A DNA stretch of 64,000 nucleotides, from NCBI GenBank assembly GCA_949296775.1, contig CASFQA010000001.1, positions 124,001 through 188,000 on the forward strand, written 5' to 3'. The translations under genes and the position numbers were made by a program. Under the pieces are notes generated by a model, which was given only the letters and a program-made list of their open reading frames with translations, was not told the DNA's origin and searched no databases. Origin of the DNA: an uncultured bacterium (lineage in GTDB: Bacteria; Bacillota_I; Bacilli_A; RFN20; CAG-826). Positions 23,936-32,510 of the stretch are shown here, piece by piece; the stretch's first letter is position 1; the number at the start of each line of letters is the position of its first letter.

Positions 23936-23973
23936 CCTTTTACTTCCTCCCCCTCGGGTTTACAATTACCTCC

Positions 23974-25401
23974 ATGGAACAAAGCAAACAACTCCCTCCG
24001 TTGAAACTGAATTACAAACGGACTTTCCTCATCGGCTTCGCCTTCTTCGGCATCCTGCTTTTATGGCAGGTCTACGATTCCTGGTGCTCGCCGATGCTGA
24101 CCGAGCTCTTCCAGGAGGCCCTCGGGGCCGATAACCCGGAAGAGGTCCAATACCTAGTCGGGATGGTCATGGCCCTCGATAACCTGGCGGCTTTGATCAT
24201 GCTGCCGATCTTCGGGCGGCTAAGCGATAAGACCAAGACCCCGATCGGGAAGCGGATGCCCTATATCCTGATCGGCACTTTGGTGTGCGCGATCGCCTTC
24301 CCCTTCATCCCCATCGCCTTCCATTACCATAACTTAGCCGGGCTTATCGTCATCATGGCCATCGTCGTCTTCTTCGCCATGATGTATCGGAACCCGGCCG
24401 TCGCCTTGATGCCCGACATCACCCCCAAGCCCCTGCGCTCGAAAGCCAACGGCATCATCAACATCATGGGGTATTTAGGCGGGGCCTGCGCCACATTCCT
24501 CGGCATGTTCTTCGTCTTCACCAATTATCTGACCGAGCAGGAGGGGAAAGAATCGCAATTCAACAACCTCTGGATCATCATGATCCCCTTCCTAGTCGCC
24601 TCGGCTTTGATGATCGTCTCCTGCCTCGTCCTCTTCTTCACCATCAAGGAGAACAAATTGGCCCGCGATCTCTCCGAAGAGATGGCCAGGGGGGAAGAGG
24701 AGAGCGAGACCGTCGACAAAGTCGATGACGAAGCCCCGATGAGCCGAAACAACAAGATCATGCTTTGGCTGATCCTCGGGGCCGAGTTCCTCTGGTTCAT
24801 GGCCGACAACGGGATCGGGACCTTCTTAAGCAACTACACCATCTATTACCTCCATAGCGACACCGGCTCCTCGAGCTTGCTCACCATCGTCGGCGGGGTC
24901 GCCTCGGTCTTGGGCTTCCTAGCCGGCGGTTACCTCGCTTCCTATTTGGGGCGGAAATGGACGATTTTCTCCGGACTGGCCTTGACCGCGATCGGCTTGC
25001 TGGTCTGGGTCATCTGCGGCTTCGCCTTCCCGCCGGCAATCCCGCCTGAAGGCGAGCTCAACCCCTTCCCCTTCTTCCTTTACGTCGTCTGGGTGCTTAA
25101 GGGGTTCGGGATGAGCTTGGTCCACGTCAACTCCTACCCGATGGTCGTCGAGCTTTGCTCGAGCAAGAAAGTCGGGGCCTTCACCGGTTATTATTACGCC
25201 TCCTCGATGGCGGCCCAAACCATCACCCCCTGCCTATTGGGCTTATTGCTGCTCATCCCGGGCTTCAGCTTCGCCTACTTGCCGGTTTACGCCATCGCCG
25301 CCGTCGGCCTCGCCACCTTGGTGTTCGCCTTCGTCAAAAACGTCGCGAACGCCAAAACCAAGATCAAGAAAGGGATCGAGTCGATCGGCTCGGACGATTG
25401 A
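23974..25401 (+). CDS. MFS transporter, SLC45/sugar-cation symporter-like
   Basis: A 475-residue, twelve-helix transporter. The loop 'GRLSDKTKTPIGKRMPYI' is the MFS A-motif, and 'YRNPAVALMPDITPKPLRSK' is the signature of the SLC45/sucrose-transporter-like and GPH groups; the second half has 'GGYLASYLGRKWTIFSG'. A charged cytoplasmic loop (~230-250) separates the halves. It probably moves a disaccharide or related solute with protons. The chosen ATG lies 38 bases after the preceding stop and 7 bases after a TACAAT box, with no ribosome binding site; a longer frame start further upstream would overlap the previous gene. A PLC-like gene follows after one base, so it heads the downstream block. 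Confidence 0.75.
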   Translation: MEQSKQLPPLKLNYKRTFLIGFAFFGILLLWQVYDSWCSPMLTELFQEALGADNPEEVQYLVGMVMALDNLAALIMLPIFGRLSDKTKTPIGKRMPYILIGTLVCAIAFPFIPIAFHYHNLAGLIVIMAIVVFFAMMYRNPAVALMPDITPKPLRSKANGIINIMGYLGGACATFLGMFFVFTNYLTEQEGKESQFNNLWIIMIPFLVASALMIVSCLVLFFTIKENKLARDLSEEMARGEEESETVDKVDDEAPMSRNNKIMLWLILGAEFLWFMADNGIGTFLSNYTIYYLHSDTGSSSLLTIVGGVASVLGFLAGGYLASYLGRKWTIFSGLALTAIGLLVWVICGFAFPPAIPPEGELNPFPFFLYVVWVLKGFGMSLVHVNSYPMVVELCSSKKVGAFTGYYYASSMAAQTITPCLLGLLLLIPGFSFAYLPVYAIAAVGLATLVFAFVKNVANAKTKIKKGIESIGSDD

Positions 25402-25402
25402 T

Positions 25403-26311
25403 ATGCCGGCCGCCTATTCCCATCATCGTTTGGCCCTGGAGGTGATTAACCTCTATCCCGGGCTCCATAAGGAGGCCTTTTGCCTCGGCTCGCAAGGGCC
25501 GGACCCCTTCCTATACCGGGGGACCTTGCCTTGGCAAACTCGTGACGGCGCCAAACGGCTTAACGATTACGGGGAACGGCTCCATCATTCCGACATCCAT
25601 CCCCTTTATTCGAAATTGCTCTCTCTCGCCGAAGACGAATGGCAACGCTCCTACGTCAAGGGGCTCTACCTCCATTACTGCCTCGATTCTTTGGCCCATC
25701 CCTATATCTTCTACCGCTCGGGGTTTGAAGAAGACGGGGGATTGAGGGGGCTCACTAAATTCAGCCACGGGAAATTCGAGGCGATTTTAGACGCCGTCCT
25801 CCAGGATTACGATGGGGTTAAGGTCAATCCTGGCCGGCTATTTCGGCTAAAAGAGGATGAGGTCAGCTCGATATCCCGGCTTTGGGCGAGCCTCGGGGAA
25901 GTCAAGGAGAGGGATTTCCTTTCCTGCTATCATGATTTCAACCAAACCCAATCCTTCCTATATTCCCCCTCGGGCCTCAAGCGCCCTTTCTTCTATCTGC
26001 TCGGCCCCAAAGGGCTCGCCTATGGGATGAGCTATCCCCATTTCCTTAAGCGCGCCGATAGGGGCATCGACGTCTTGAACCTCGGCCATAAGGAGTATCT
26101 TGAGCCGAGCAGCGGGGCCGCCCATTCCTATTCCTTTTTGGAGATATTAGGCTTAGCCAAGGAGAAGTTCGTCGAGGTGATGGATCATCTTCTCGACCCG
26201 GCTTTGCCGCGGATAGTCGACTTCTCGATCGATCATGATGGGGATAAGCCCGGGGAAAGGAAGACCTATTCCGACCCCTGCTTCGCTTTCTTGAAGGAGA
26301 AGAGCAAATGA
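25403..26311 (+). CDS. Zinc-dependent phospholipase C-like protein
   Basis: A 302-residue soluble protein with the zinc-dependent PLC/alpha-toxin N-domain pattern: 'YSHHRLALEVINLYP', 'FCLGSQGPDPFLYRG', 'LHHSDIHPLY' and 'YLHYCLDSLAHPYIF', which supply the His/Asp metal ligands. No signal peptide is present, so unlike secreted clostridial enzymes it is probably cytoplasmic, in line with many Firmicute homologs of unknown substrate. It starts one base after the MFS transporter stop, and the next gene overlaps its end by four bases. Proximity to cardiolipin synthase hints at phospholipid metabolism. Confidence 0.75.
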   Translation: MPAAYSHHRLALEVINLYPGLHKEAFCLGSQGPDPFLYRGTLPWQTRDGAKRLNDYGERLHHSDIHPLYSKLLSLAEDEWQRSYVKGLYLHYCLDSLAHPYIFYRSGFEEDGGLRGLTKFSHGKFEAILDAVLQDYDGVKVNPGRLFRLKEDEVSSISRLWASLGEVKERDFLSCYHDFNQTQSFLYSPSGLKRPFFYLLGPKGLAYGMSYPHFLKRADRGIDVLNLGHKEYLEPSSGAAHSYSFLEILGLAKEKFVEVMDHLLDPALPRIVDFSIDHDGDKPGERKTYSDPCFAFLKEKSK

Positions 26312-26796
26312 AAGACATCCTGATCCTGACCGATGGATACGGCATCCTCCTTTATGAGGAGAAGGGGCTTTATCGCCTGCCGGTCGTCGCTTCGTCGCCA
26401 AGCGATTGCCTATTCGCCTCCCGCCTTCCGCCTTTTTACCTCGACTGCGGGCAAGGGGAGGAGGAGGCTTGCTTAGTCGGGGTGATCGAGAAGCTGCCAA
26501 TCCCTTTCGCCTCCAAGACCCGTTATTTCCTCCTGTCCGAGCTTAACGCCCCGATCGTCGACCCAAGGTCTCGGAAGGCCTTGGCCTTGGCTTTCGCCTT
26601 CTATCCCTATCTATTCGGCCAAAAGCGGGTCCATCCCCTTTCCCCCGATGAGCTGCGCTCCAGCCGAGCTTTGTTGAAGTCGCTAAGGAAAAACCGGGCC
26701 GGGAAAGACAAAATCCGGCTCTATCGGGGGCTGATGCGATGCGAATGCGCCTTCCCCCGGCTGAAGGAGGCCTATCGGCTGCTTTGCCAATGCTGA
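26308..26796 (+). CDS. Conserved-looking protein of unknown function
   Basis: A 162-residue protein, ATGA-coupled to the PLC-like gene and overlapping the start of the cardiolipin synthase gene by a few bases. It begins 'MKDILILTDGYGILLYEE' and is otherwise without recognisable motifs; the C-terminal half is basic and helical with three cysteines ('MRCECAF', 'LLCQC'). There are no membrane helices or signal peptide. The tight coupling suggests it works with the neighbouring lipid genes. Confidence 0.55.
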   Translation: MKDILILTDGYGILLYEEKGLYRLPVVASSPSDCLFASRLPPFYLDCGQGEEEACLVGVIEKLPIPFASKTRYFLLSELNAPIVDPRSRKALALAFAFYPYLFGQKRVHPLSPDELRSSRALLKSLRKNRAGKDKIRLYRGLMRCECAFPRLKEAYRLLCQC

Positions 26797-28367
26797 GGAA
26801 ACTGCTGTCGAAAAGGTTTTGGCCCAAAGCCATCGTCGCTTTCCTGATCTTCTTTCAATTCGTCGGCTTGTTCTTGCTTTTCCTCTACCTTTCCGATTGG
26901 AGCGGCCTCTCCCCCGAGTGGAGCGGGATCGCCATCATCATCGTCTACGGCATCGGGGTGGTGTTCGCCTTCTATTGCTTCAATTCCGAATCCTCGATCG
27001 CCTATAAGCTGTCCTGGGTGTTCGTCGTCTTGGCTTTCCCCGGGGCCGGCTCCTTCCTTTACTTGATTTTCGGCAATAAGCAGAACAGCCGCCGGAAAGC
27101 CCGGCTGGTAAAGCGGTTCGTCACCCCTTACCAACGGGATAGCCTAAGCCCGGAGGAATGGGACGCGATCAAGAAAGAGCATCCCTACGCCTACCCGTTG
27201 GCATCCTATCTCCATCGGGTCAAGGGCATCGTCCCCTATCAAAAGAGCTCGGTCGAGTATTTCCCCCTCGGCGACGCCGTCTTCGAGCCGATCCTTGCCG
27301 AGCTTAGGAAAGCCCGTCACTTCATATTCATCGAGTTTTTCATCATCGAGTCCGACGGGGTCTTCTTCTCCTCCATCCTCGAGATTTTGAAGCAAAAAGC
27401 CCAAGCGGGGCTCGATATCCGGATCGTCTACGATGACGTCGGCTGCTTGACCACCCTCCCTTCCTCGTTTGCCAAGGACATGGCGCTTTTGAATATCAAA
27501 GCCAAGCCTTTCAACGAGTTCCGCCCCTTCCTCGACGTGAGGCAGAACAACCGCGACCACCGGAAGATGATCATCATCGACGGCCACACCGCCTTCACCG
27601 GCGGCTTCAACCTCGCCGACGAATACATCAACCGCAAGCCCAGGTTCGGCCATTGGAAGGACAATGGGATCCTGGTCCGGGGGAAGGCGGTCGAGGGGTA
27701 TACCAATAGCTTCTTGGCGACCTATGAGTCCTTAGACCCCTCCAAACCCGGGGAATTCGACAAAGCCAAGTACGCCTCCTCCGCCTATATCGAGGAGATC
27801 GGGGGCTATCCGAAGACGGAGGGCTACGTCGAGCCCTATGACGACACCCCGCTCGACGGGGAGACGGTGGGGGAACGGGTTTACCTTTCCCTTCTTCAGC
27901 GGGCCAATGACTACGTCTATATGGCGACCCCTTATCTATTGATCGACGAGGAGATGGAGAACAGCCTTTGCGCCGCCGCGAAGTCCGGGGTCGACGTCCG
28001 CTTGCTGACCCCCCATATCCCCGATAAGAAAGCGGTGTTCAACTTGACCCGTTCCTATTATCGGCGGCTATTGCAAGCCGGGGTCAGGATCTATGAGTAC
28101 ACCCCGGGCTTCGTCCACGAGAAGATGTTCATCGCCGACGACAAGATGGCGACGGTCGGGACCATCAACCTCGATTACCGGAGCCTCTTCCTCCATTTCG
28201 AGAACGGGACCTTCCTCTTCGGCTCCCCGGCGATCAAGAACATGAAGCGCGATTACCTCGATACCCTTTCCCTTTCCAAGGAAGTCGACCGGGCCACCTA
28301 TGAAAGATGGTACCAAAAGAATAAGTATTATTGGGCGTTGCTTCGGATCGCCGCCCCGTTCCTTTGA
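26790..28367 (+). CDS. cls: Cardiolipin synthase
   Basis: A 525-residue phospholipase-D-family enzyme that joins phosphatidylglycerol molecules into cardiolipin at the membrane. Two N-terminal membrane helices ('AIVAFLIFFQFVGLFLLF' and 'IAIIIVYGIGVVFAFY') and a third hydrophobic stretch with 'FPGAGSFLYLIFG' are typical. Both HKD motifs are intact: 'HRKMIIIDGHTAFTGG' and 'HEKMFIADDKMATVGT'. The start chosen is the ATG that overlaps the previous gene's stop; a further in-frame start upstream would lie well inside that gene. A strong terminator follows. Confidence 0.92.
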   Translation: MLRKLLSKRFWPKAIVAFLIFFQFVGLFLLFLYLSDWSGLSPEWSGIAIIIVYGIGVVFAFYCFNSESSIAYKLSWVFVVLAFPGAGSFLYLIFGNKQNSRRKARLVKRFVTPYQRDSLSPEEWDAIKKEHPYAYPLASYLHRVKGIVPYQKSSVEYFPLGDAVFEPILAELRKARHFIFIEFFIIESDGVFFSSILEILKQKAQAGLDIRIVYDDVGCLTTLPSSFAKDMALLNIKAKPFNEFRPFLDVRQNNRDHRKMIIIDGHTAFTGGFNLADEYINRKPRFGHWKDNGILVRGKAVEGYTNSFLATYESLDPSKPGEFDKAKYASSAYIEEIGGYPKTEGYVEPYDDTPLDGETVGERVYLSLLQRANDYVYMATPYLLIDEEMENSLCAAAKSGVDVRLLTPHIPDKKAVFNLTRSYYRRLLQAGVRIYEYTPGFVHEKMFIADDKMATVGTINLDYRSLFLHFENGTFLFGSPAIKNMKRDYLDTLSLSKEVDRATYERWYQKNKYYWALLRIAAPFL

Positions 28368-28388
28368 TATCGGGTCTTCGTCTTTATT

Positions 28389-28420
28389 CCCATCTCGGAT
28401 TATTCAGGGATGGTTTTTTC
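28389..28420 (+). terminator. Intrinsic terminator after cls
   Basis: CCATC/GATGG stem (28390-28394 with 28409-28413) followed by TTTTTT. It ends the MFS-PLC-cls block. Confidence 0.7.
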
Positions 28421-28479
28421 ATTTTTATTTTCTTAATGTTACCCATAAGATATAATTGAACATACAAAAGGGGATAAAC

Positions 28480-28863
28480 ATGAATCTAGGGTACCAATCG
28501 GAAACAATGGAATACAGCCAGTCTTTGGCTCAATTGCGTAAAGGGATGATCGATATCACCGCCATCCTGAATAAGCATGGGGCCGGGGTCATCTATTTCG
28601 GGGTCGACTCCGATGGGGAGGTGATTGGTTGCCGCCAGGGGCCCAATAGCAAGGATCTTATCCTATCGAGAATCGCCGAGGACATCAATCCGCCGATCGA
28701 GCCGGAGATCAGTTTCGAAAAGGCCGAAGGGCGGGACTATGTCAAGGTCGCCTTCGAAGGGGCATACCCGCCTTATAGCTGCCGGAACCGGTATTTCATC
28801 CGGGTAGGACCATGCAATTTTATGATGTCGGCTTCCCTATTGAAGGAATTGATCCTCCGCTAG
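28480..28863 (+). CDS. Stand-alone AlbA_2 domain protein
   Basis: A 127-residue protein from the ATG 7 bases after AAAAGGGG; a TATAAT box lies at 28451-28456. It has the AlbA_2 core only: 'AQLRKGMIDITAILNKHG', 'GVIYFGVDSDGEVIG', 'ILSRIAEDINPPIEPE' and 'RNRYFIRVG'. The GHKL and winged-helix parts of the full-length family are absent and nothing downstream encodes them, so it is either a natural short form (such short proteins exist) or a truncated relic. 'GVDSDGEVIG' matches the 'GVxDxGxxxG' box of the family well. Confidence 0.7.
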   Translation: MNLGYQSETMEYSQSLAQLRKGMIDITAILNKHGAGVIYFGVDSDGEVIGCRQGPNSKDLILSRIAEDINPPIEPEISFEKAEGRDYVKVAFEGAYPPYSCRNRYFIRVGPCNFMMSASLLKELILR

Positions 28864-29239
28864 GAGTGATTGAACTTGCCATCCTCTGAACGCAAGGCCG
28901 ATTAAATTCCGTCTAGATGGTTGGCGAAGGGATCGCAACGGTCTGAATACGGAAACGGGATGGAGGTTGGGCAATGCTGGCTTTCTGGCGTTTTTCCTAA
29001 GGGCGAAGGGAAATGGATAAGTCTTGAAAAGGCATGAGCTCCAAGGCAAAGCCGAAACAGGACATGACGTTTTTAACCAAGCCCGTGGACTTTTTGAGGA
29101 ACCGGCTCTTGACCGATTTTAAACATATATTTATAATGCAATCAGTTCGTCAATCAAAATCATTAGCTTATCGCTTCGGTTCTAGGGAAAGGAGGAATTG
29201 CTCCAGGAGCAAAACAATGCGCAAAGCATCGAACGGCAT
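28864..29239. other. Intergenic stretch without a recognisable gene
   Basis: Neither strand gives a protein I can recognise. The composition is mixed and the region lies between the lone AlbA_2 gene and a broken lipoprotein-family gene, so it may contain decayed coding sequence. Confidence 0.4.
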
Positions 29240-29519
29240 ATGAATAAACGTTTTGCATTTATTGGCTTTGCTGCTATCTTAGTTGGTTTGTTTGAATTTA
29301 ATGCTTTCGGTTTGGCTTTGGCGCGATTTTCACTTCATTCGGCAAGATGCCGACGGCTACTGGTCCCATAAAATGGGGAACGAATTTGTCCGGAGATATG
29401 ATTTTGACAATGACAACTATGATCCTATTATCGATCCGGAGACTTGCTATCTGGGATTTTTCGAATTCTGCGGTTTTTATGCCGTTCATCCATGGAATAA
29501 TATGTACGAAGAGGAGTGA
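29240..29519 (+). pseudogene. Frameshifted member of the local small lipoprotein/secreted family
   Basis: The ATG at 29240 opens a convincing signal peptide ('MNKRFAFIGFAAILVGLF'), but that frame stops soon afterwards. In the frame shifted by one, starting around the 'CGCGATTTTCAC' at 29320, the sequence continues 'RDFHFIRQDADGYWSHKMG' to a stop at 29519. 'DADGYW' matches the D-x-x-G-x-W box shared by the lipoproteins at 48-50 kb. The simplest reading is one gene broken by a single-base indel, or a sequencing error. The next family member starts 3 bases downstream. Confidence 0.45.
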
Positions 29520-29522
29520 ACT

Positions 29523-29918
29523 ATGAGAAAAATTCGTTTCGTCTTCGCAACCTTAGCCTGCGCCTGGGGACTTTCCGGCTGTTCTTCCTACAAGCGGTAT
29601 TACACGGTGCCGGTCTACGCTCAGGCCGTTCAGTGCTTTGTCCGCGATACTTGGTTAGGATATCGGTACGCCTTTGATATGTTTTTGTCCGGGATGGTCC
29701 ATACCGCCGAGCGCGTGAACTCCTTGCCTTTCGTTAACGCTTCCAAAGCCCGGAAAGTGGTCGCCTACTATTTAGAAAACACCAATCCCGATAAGTTTGT
29801 AATCAGCTATATGATCGTTCCCGACCCTTGCACCGACGAGGATTTGCATCCGTCCACCTGCCTTCGCCCAACCGAAGAGGAAGAATTGTTTTTCAATACG
29901 GAACTCGGACTTATTTAG
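29523..29918 (+). CDS. Small lipoprotein, distant member of the 48-50 kb family
   Basis: A 131-residue protein with a lipoprotein signal peptide ('FATLACAWGLSGCSSYK', lipobox L-S-G-C). Downstream 'ARKVVAYYLENTNPDKFVI' and 'YMIVPDPC' line up with 'AKLIRKSGKYPDAFLL' and 'IIPYP' of the tandem lipoproteins, and the C-terminus 'LFFNTELGLI' with their 'VYLGTELGLLN'. It would be anchored to the outer face of the membrane. Function unknown. It starts 3 bases after the frameshifted paralog. Confidence 0.65.
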   Translation: MRKIRFVFATLACAWGLSGCSSYKRYYTVPVYAQAVQCFVRDTWLGYRYAFDMFLSGMVHTAERVNSLPFVNASKARKVVAYYLENTNPDKFVISYMIVPDPCTDEDLHPSTCLRPTEEEELFFNTELGLI

Positions 29919-29951
29919 TTTGCCTCCTCTTTTCCCATTTCGAAACCGATT

Positions 29952-29983
29952 AAGGCGCGTTTTAAATCGCCTTTCCCTTTTCC
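29952..29983 (+). terminator. Intrinsic terminator after the lipoprotein gene
   Basis: AAGGCG/CGCCTT stem (29952-29957 with 29968-29973) followed by a pyrimidine-rich TCCCTTTT tract. Confidence 0.6.
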
Positions 29984-30037
29984 CTTATTTCCGCTCAGTA
30001 AAGGAAGATTTAATGGCGTTACCCCCGGCGGGGGCGA

Positions 30038-30043
30038 TATAAT
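30038..30043 (+). promoter_or_regulatory. -10 box of the gal operon
   Basis: TATAAT 17 bases before the galM ATG; no convincing -35 or ribosome binding site is visible, so the leader would be about 10 bases. Confidence 0.45.
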
Positions 30044-30060
30044 CTTATTTGAGAAACAAT

Positions 30061-31026
30061 ATGGATATCAAAATAACCAAAACCCCTGCTTACGACTTGC
30101 TTCACGTCACCCTCGACGACGGGTTGCAAATCGGCCTCGTCGACGTCGGGGCCGGGATCGCCTACGTCAAGAAAGGCGAGGATTACCTGACCCGCCCGAT
30201 CCATAACGCCGCCTTGCTCCGTTGCTATGACGGCAAGACCATCGGCCCGATCGCCAACCGGATCAAAGGCGATATCTTCCTCTTCAATGGCAAAAGCTAT
30301 CATCTGAAAGCCAACGAGCAGGGCAATATCCTCCATTCCTCGACCCTCGCTTTGAGCGAACGGCGCTTCACCTACAGCCATAAGGCGTCGCCGGATGGGA
30401 GCCTCGCCGTCTATTTCGCCTATTACCTGCTGCCGGAGGAGTCCGAGTTCCCCTCTTCCGTCGATGTGCTGGTCACCTATACCTTCTATCCGAATCACGG
30501 CTTCAGCTTGAATATCGAGGCCACCCCGGAAGTGGATTGCCCCCTTTCGCTTACCAATCACGCCTACTTCACCTTAGGCGAGAAGGAGATCACCGGGGTC
30601 AAGCTGTTCATGGATGCCGATTCGGTCGCGACCTATGACCGCCAATTGATCGTCCAATCCTACGTCCCGGTCAACGGGCCGACCGATTTCCGGACCTTCA
30701 AGAAAATCGGCCAGGACATCCATTGCGACCAGTTCATGGCCAACCCCAAGCTTCACGGCTATGACCATTGCTTCGTCTTAGCCCACAAGAAACCCCATTC
30801 GCTGATCGCGGTCGGGAGCAAATACGCCCTCGCCGTCCAAACCAACGCCGAGGCGCTGCAGCTTTACACCTCCAATTCGCCCAACGCCGAAGGCATCGTC
30901 CACGACTCCTTCGCCGTCGAGCCGGAGAAAGCCCTAGGCCCGGTTTCCCGCTACGCCGTCAAGGGGGGAACCGCCGATAAGCTTTCGATCACTTATTCCT
31001 TCTTCCTCACGGAGGAGCTCCGATGA
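30061..31026 (+). CDS. galM: Aldose 1-epimerase (galactose mutarotase)
   Basis: A 321-residue cytoplasmic enzyme that interconverts alpha and beta galactose at the entry of the Leloir pathway. Visible landmarks are 'IGPIANRIKGDIFLFNG' (sugar-binding Asn-Arg), the catalytic His in 'LTNHAYFTLG', Asp in 'LHGYDHCFVL' and the catalytic Glu in 'SFAVEPEKALG'. A TTG twelve bases upstream could also serve as start; the ATG is preferred. It is ATGA-coupled to galT and first in a six-gene operon. Confidence 0.92.
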   Translation: MDIKITKTPAYDLLHVTLDDGLQIGLVDVGAGIAYVKKGEDYLTRPIHNAALLRCYDGKTIGPIANRIKGDIFLFNGKSYHLKANEQGNILHSSTLALSERRFTYSHKASPDGSLAVYFAYYLLPEESEFPSSVDVLVTYTFYPNHGFSLNIEATPEVDCPLSLTNHAYFTLGEKEITGVKLFMDADSVATYDRQLIVQSYVPVNGPTDFRTFKKIGQDIHCDQFMANPKLHGYDHCFVLAHKKPHSLIAVGSKYALAVQTNAEALQLYTSNSPNAEGIVHDSFAVEPEKALGPVSRYAVKGGTADKLSITYSFFLTEELR

Positions 31027-32510
31027 AGTTGGAGAAAGCCATCGCCGAAGCCATTGCCTACGCCTCCTCCCACCTTGGCTTAGGAAAGCTCGGGTATTAT
31101 TACTATCGCAACCTCCTCCTCCACGAATTCGGCCTCGCCAAACCTTACGAGGGGGAGATCGACGAAGCCCATATCGCTTCTTTAAGCTTGCCGGATGAGA
31201 TCATCGAGCATTTGACCCTCTCCCTAGTCGAGGAGAAGGGGATGGCGGAGGATGAGGCCGAACGGGAAGCGACCTATGTCCTGGGCCTTCTTTCCCCCGA
31301 CCCTGACGCCGTCGATCGGCGTTGCCATGAATCGATTGCCAAAGGGGAGGCGAAGAAAGCCACCGATTACCTCTATTCCCTTTCGATTCGAAACGGCTAC
31401 ATCGCCAAATCGAAAGTCGACCGGAACGTCTTCTTCACCGCCGATTACCCCGACGGGCCGAGCCTTGAGATCTCGATTAACCTCGCCAAGCCGGAAAAGA
31501 GCAACAAAGACATCGCCAAGCTCCTTACCTTCAAGTCGACCGGCTATCCCAAATGCATGCTCTGCCCGGAGAACCTCGGCTACGAGGGCAACCCCAAGCA
31601 CCCCTCGCGGGAGAACATCCGCTACATCAGCCTGACTCTCGACGGCACCCCTTGGTACGCCCAATACTCCCCTTACGTCTATTATCCCGAGCATTGCATC
31701 GTCTTCGCCGAAGAGCACACCCCGATGACGATGAACCGGCATATCTTCGCCTGTTTGCTCGATTTCCTCGATATCTTCCCCTTTTATTTCATCGGCTCCA
31801 ACAGCGACCTCCCGATCGTCGGGGGCAGCATCCTCGACCATGAGCATTTCCAAGGCGGGGGGCATATGCTGCCGCTTCTTAACTCCAAGAAAAGGCGGGA
31901 ATTCCCCATCTCCATCCCCGGGGTCCGGCTTTACGAAGCCGACTTCTACGACACCTGCTTGGTCGTCGAATCGGAGGATAAGGGGAAGGTGCTCGAGGTG
32001 GCGGAGAGGATTCAGCGGGCTTGGCACGTCTATTCCGACCCTGAGCACGACATCATCCCCTTCACCGGCGACACCCCCCATTCGACGGTCACCCCGCTCG
32101 GCCGGAAAATCGACAAGGCCTACAAGCTGTTTTTGATCCTCCGGAACAACCGGACGGATGAGCGATACCCCGGCGGGATCTTCCATGCCCATCCGGAGTA
32201 TTTCCACATCAAAAGCGAGGGGATCGGCTTAATCGAGGCGGCGGGCCTATTCATCCTTCCCGCCCGGCTTATCCGGCAAGCTAAGCAGGCCGAGGACATC
32301 GTCAGCAAGGGCCTAAGCCCGGAAGAGGCCTTGAAGCTATACCCCGACATGGAAGGGTTCGACCCGCTTATAAAGCAGCTAAGGGAAGGGAAGAGCTTCC
32401 ATTCCTATTTGGCCGAAGTCGGGCGGAAGATCCTCGGCAACGTCGCCGTCTATAAAGGCGAGGAGGGCGAAAAGGCCCTCGATAAATTCGTCGGAGGCAT
32501 CGGATTGTGA
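31023..32510 (+). CDS. galT: UDP-glucose-hexose-1-phosphate uridylyltransferase (GalT2 type)
   Basis: A 495-residue enzyme of the longer Firmicute GalT family, which exchanges UMP between UDP-glucose and galactose-1-phosphate. The nucleotidyl-accepting histidine lies in 'GGSILDHEHFQGGGHMLP'; 'KCMLCPENLGYEGNPKHP' and 'NRHIFACLLDFLDIFPFYF' are typical of this family. It overlaps galM by four bases and galK by four, which keeps the Leloir enzymes stoichiometric. Confidence 0.93.
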   Translation: MKLEKAIAEAIAYASSHLGLGKLGYYYYRNLLLHEFGLAKPYEGEIDEAHIASLSLPDEIIEHLTLSLVEEKGMAEDEAEREATYVLGLLSPDPDAVDRRCHESIAKGEAKKATDYLYSLSIRNGYIAKSKVDRNVFFTADYPDGPSLEISINLAKPEKSNKDIAKLLTFKSTGYPKCMLCPENLGYEGNPKHPSRENIRYISLTLDGTPWYAQYSPYVYYPEHCIVFAEEHTPMTMNRHIFACLLDFLDIFPFYFIGSNSDLPIVGGSILDHEHFQGGGHMLPLLNSKKRREFPISIPGVRLYEADFYDTCLVVESEDKGKVLEVAERIQRAWHVYSDPEHDIIPFTGDTPHSTVTPLGRKIDKAYKLFLILRNNRTDERYPGGIFHAHPEYFHIKSEGIGLIEAAGLFILPARLIRQAKQAEDIVSKGLSPEEALKLYPDMEGFDPLIKQLREGKSFHSYLAEVGRKILGNVAVYKGEEGEKALDKFVGGIGL

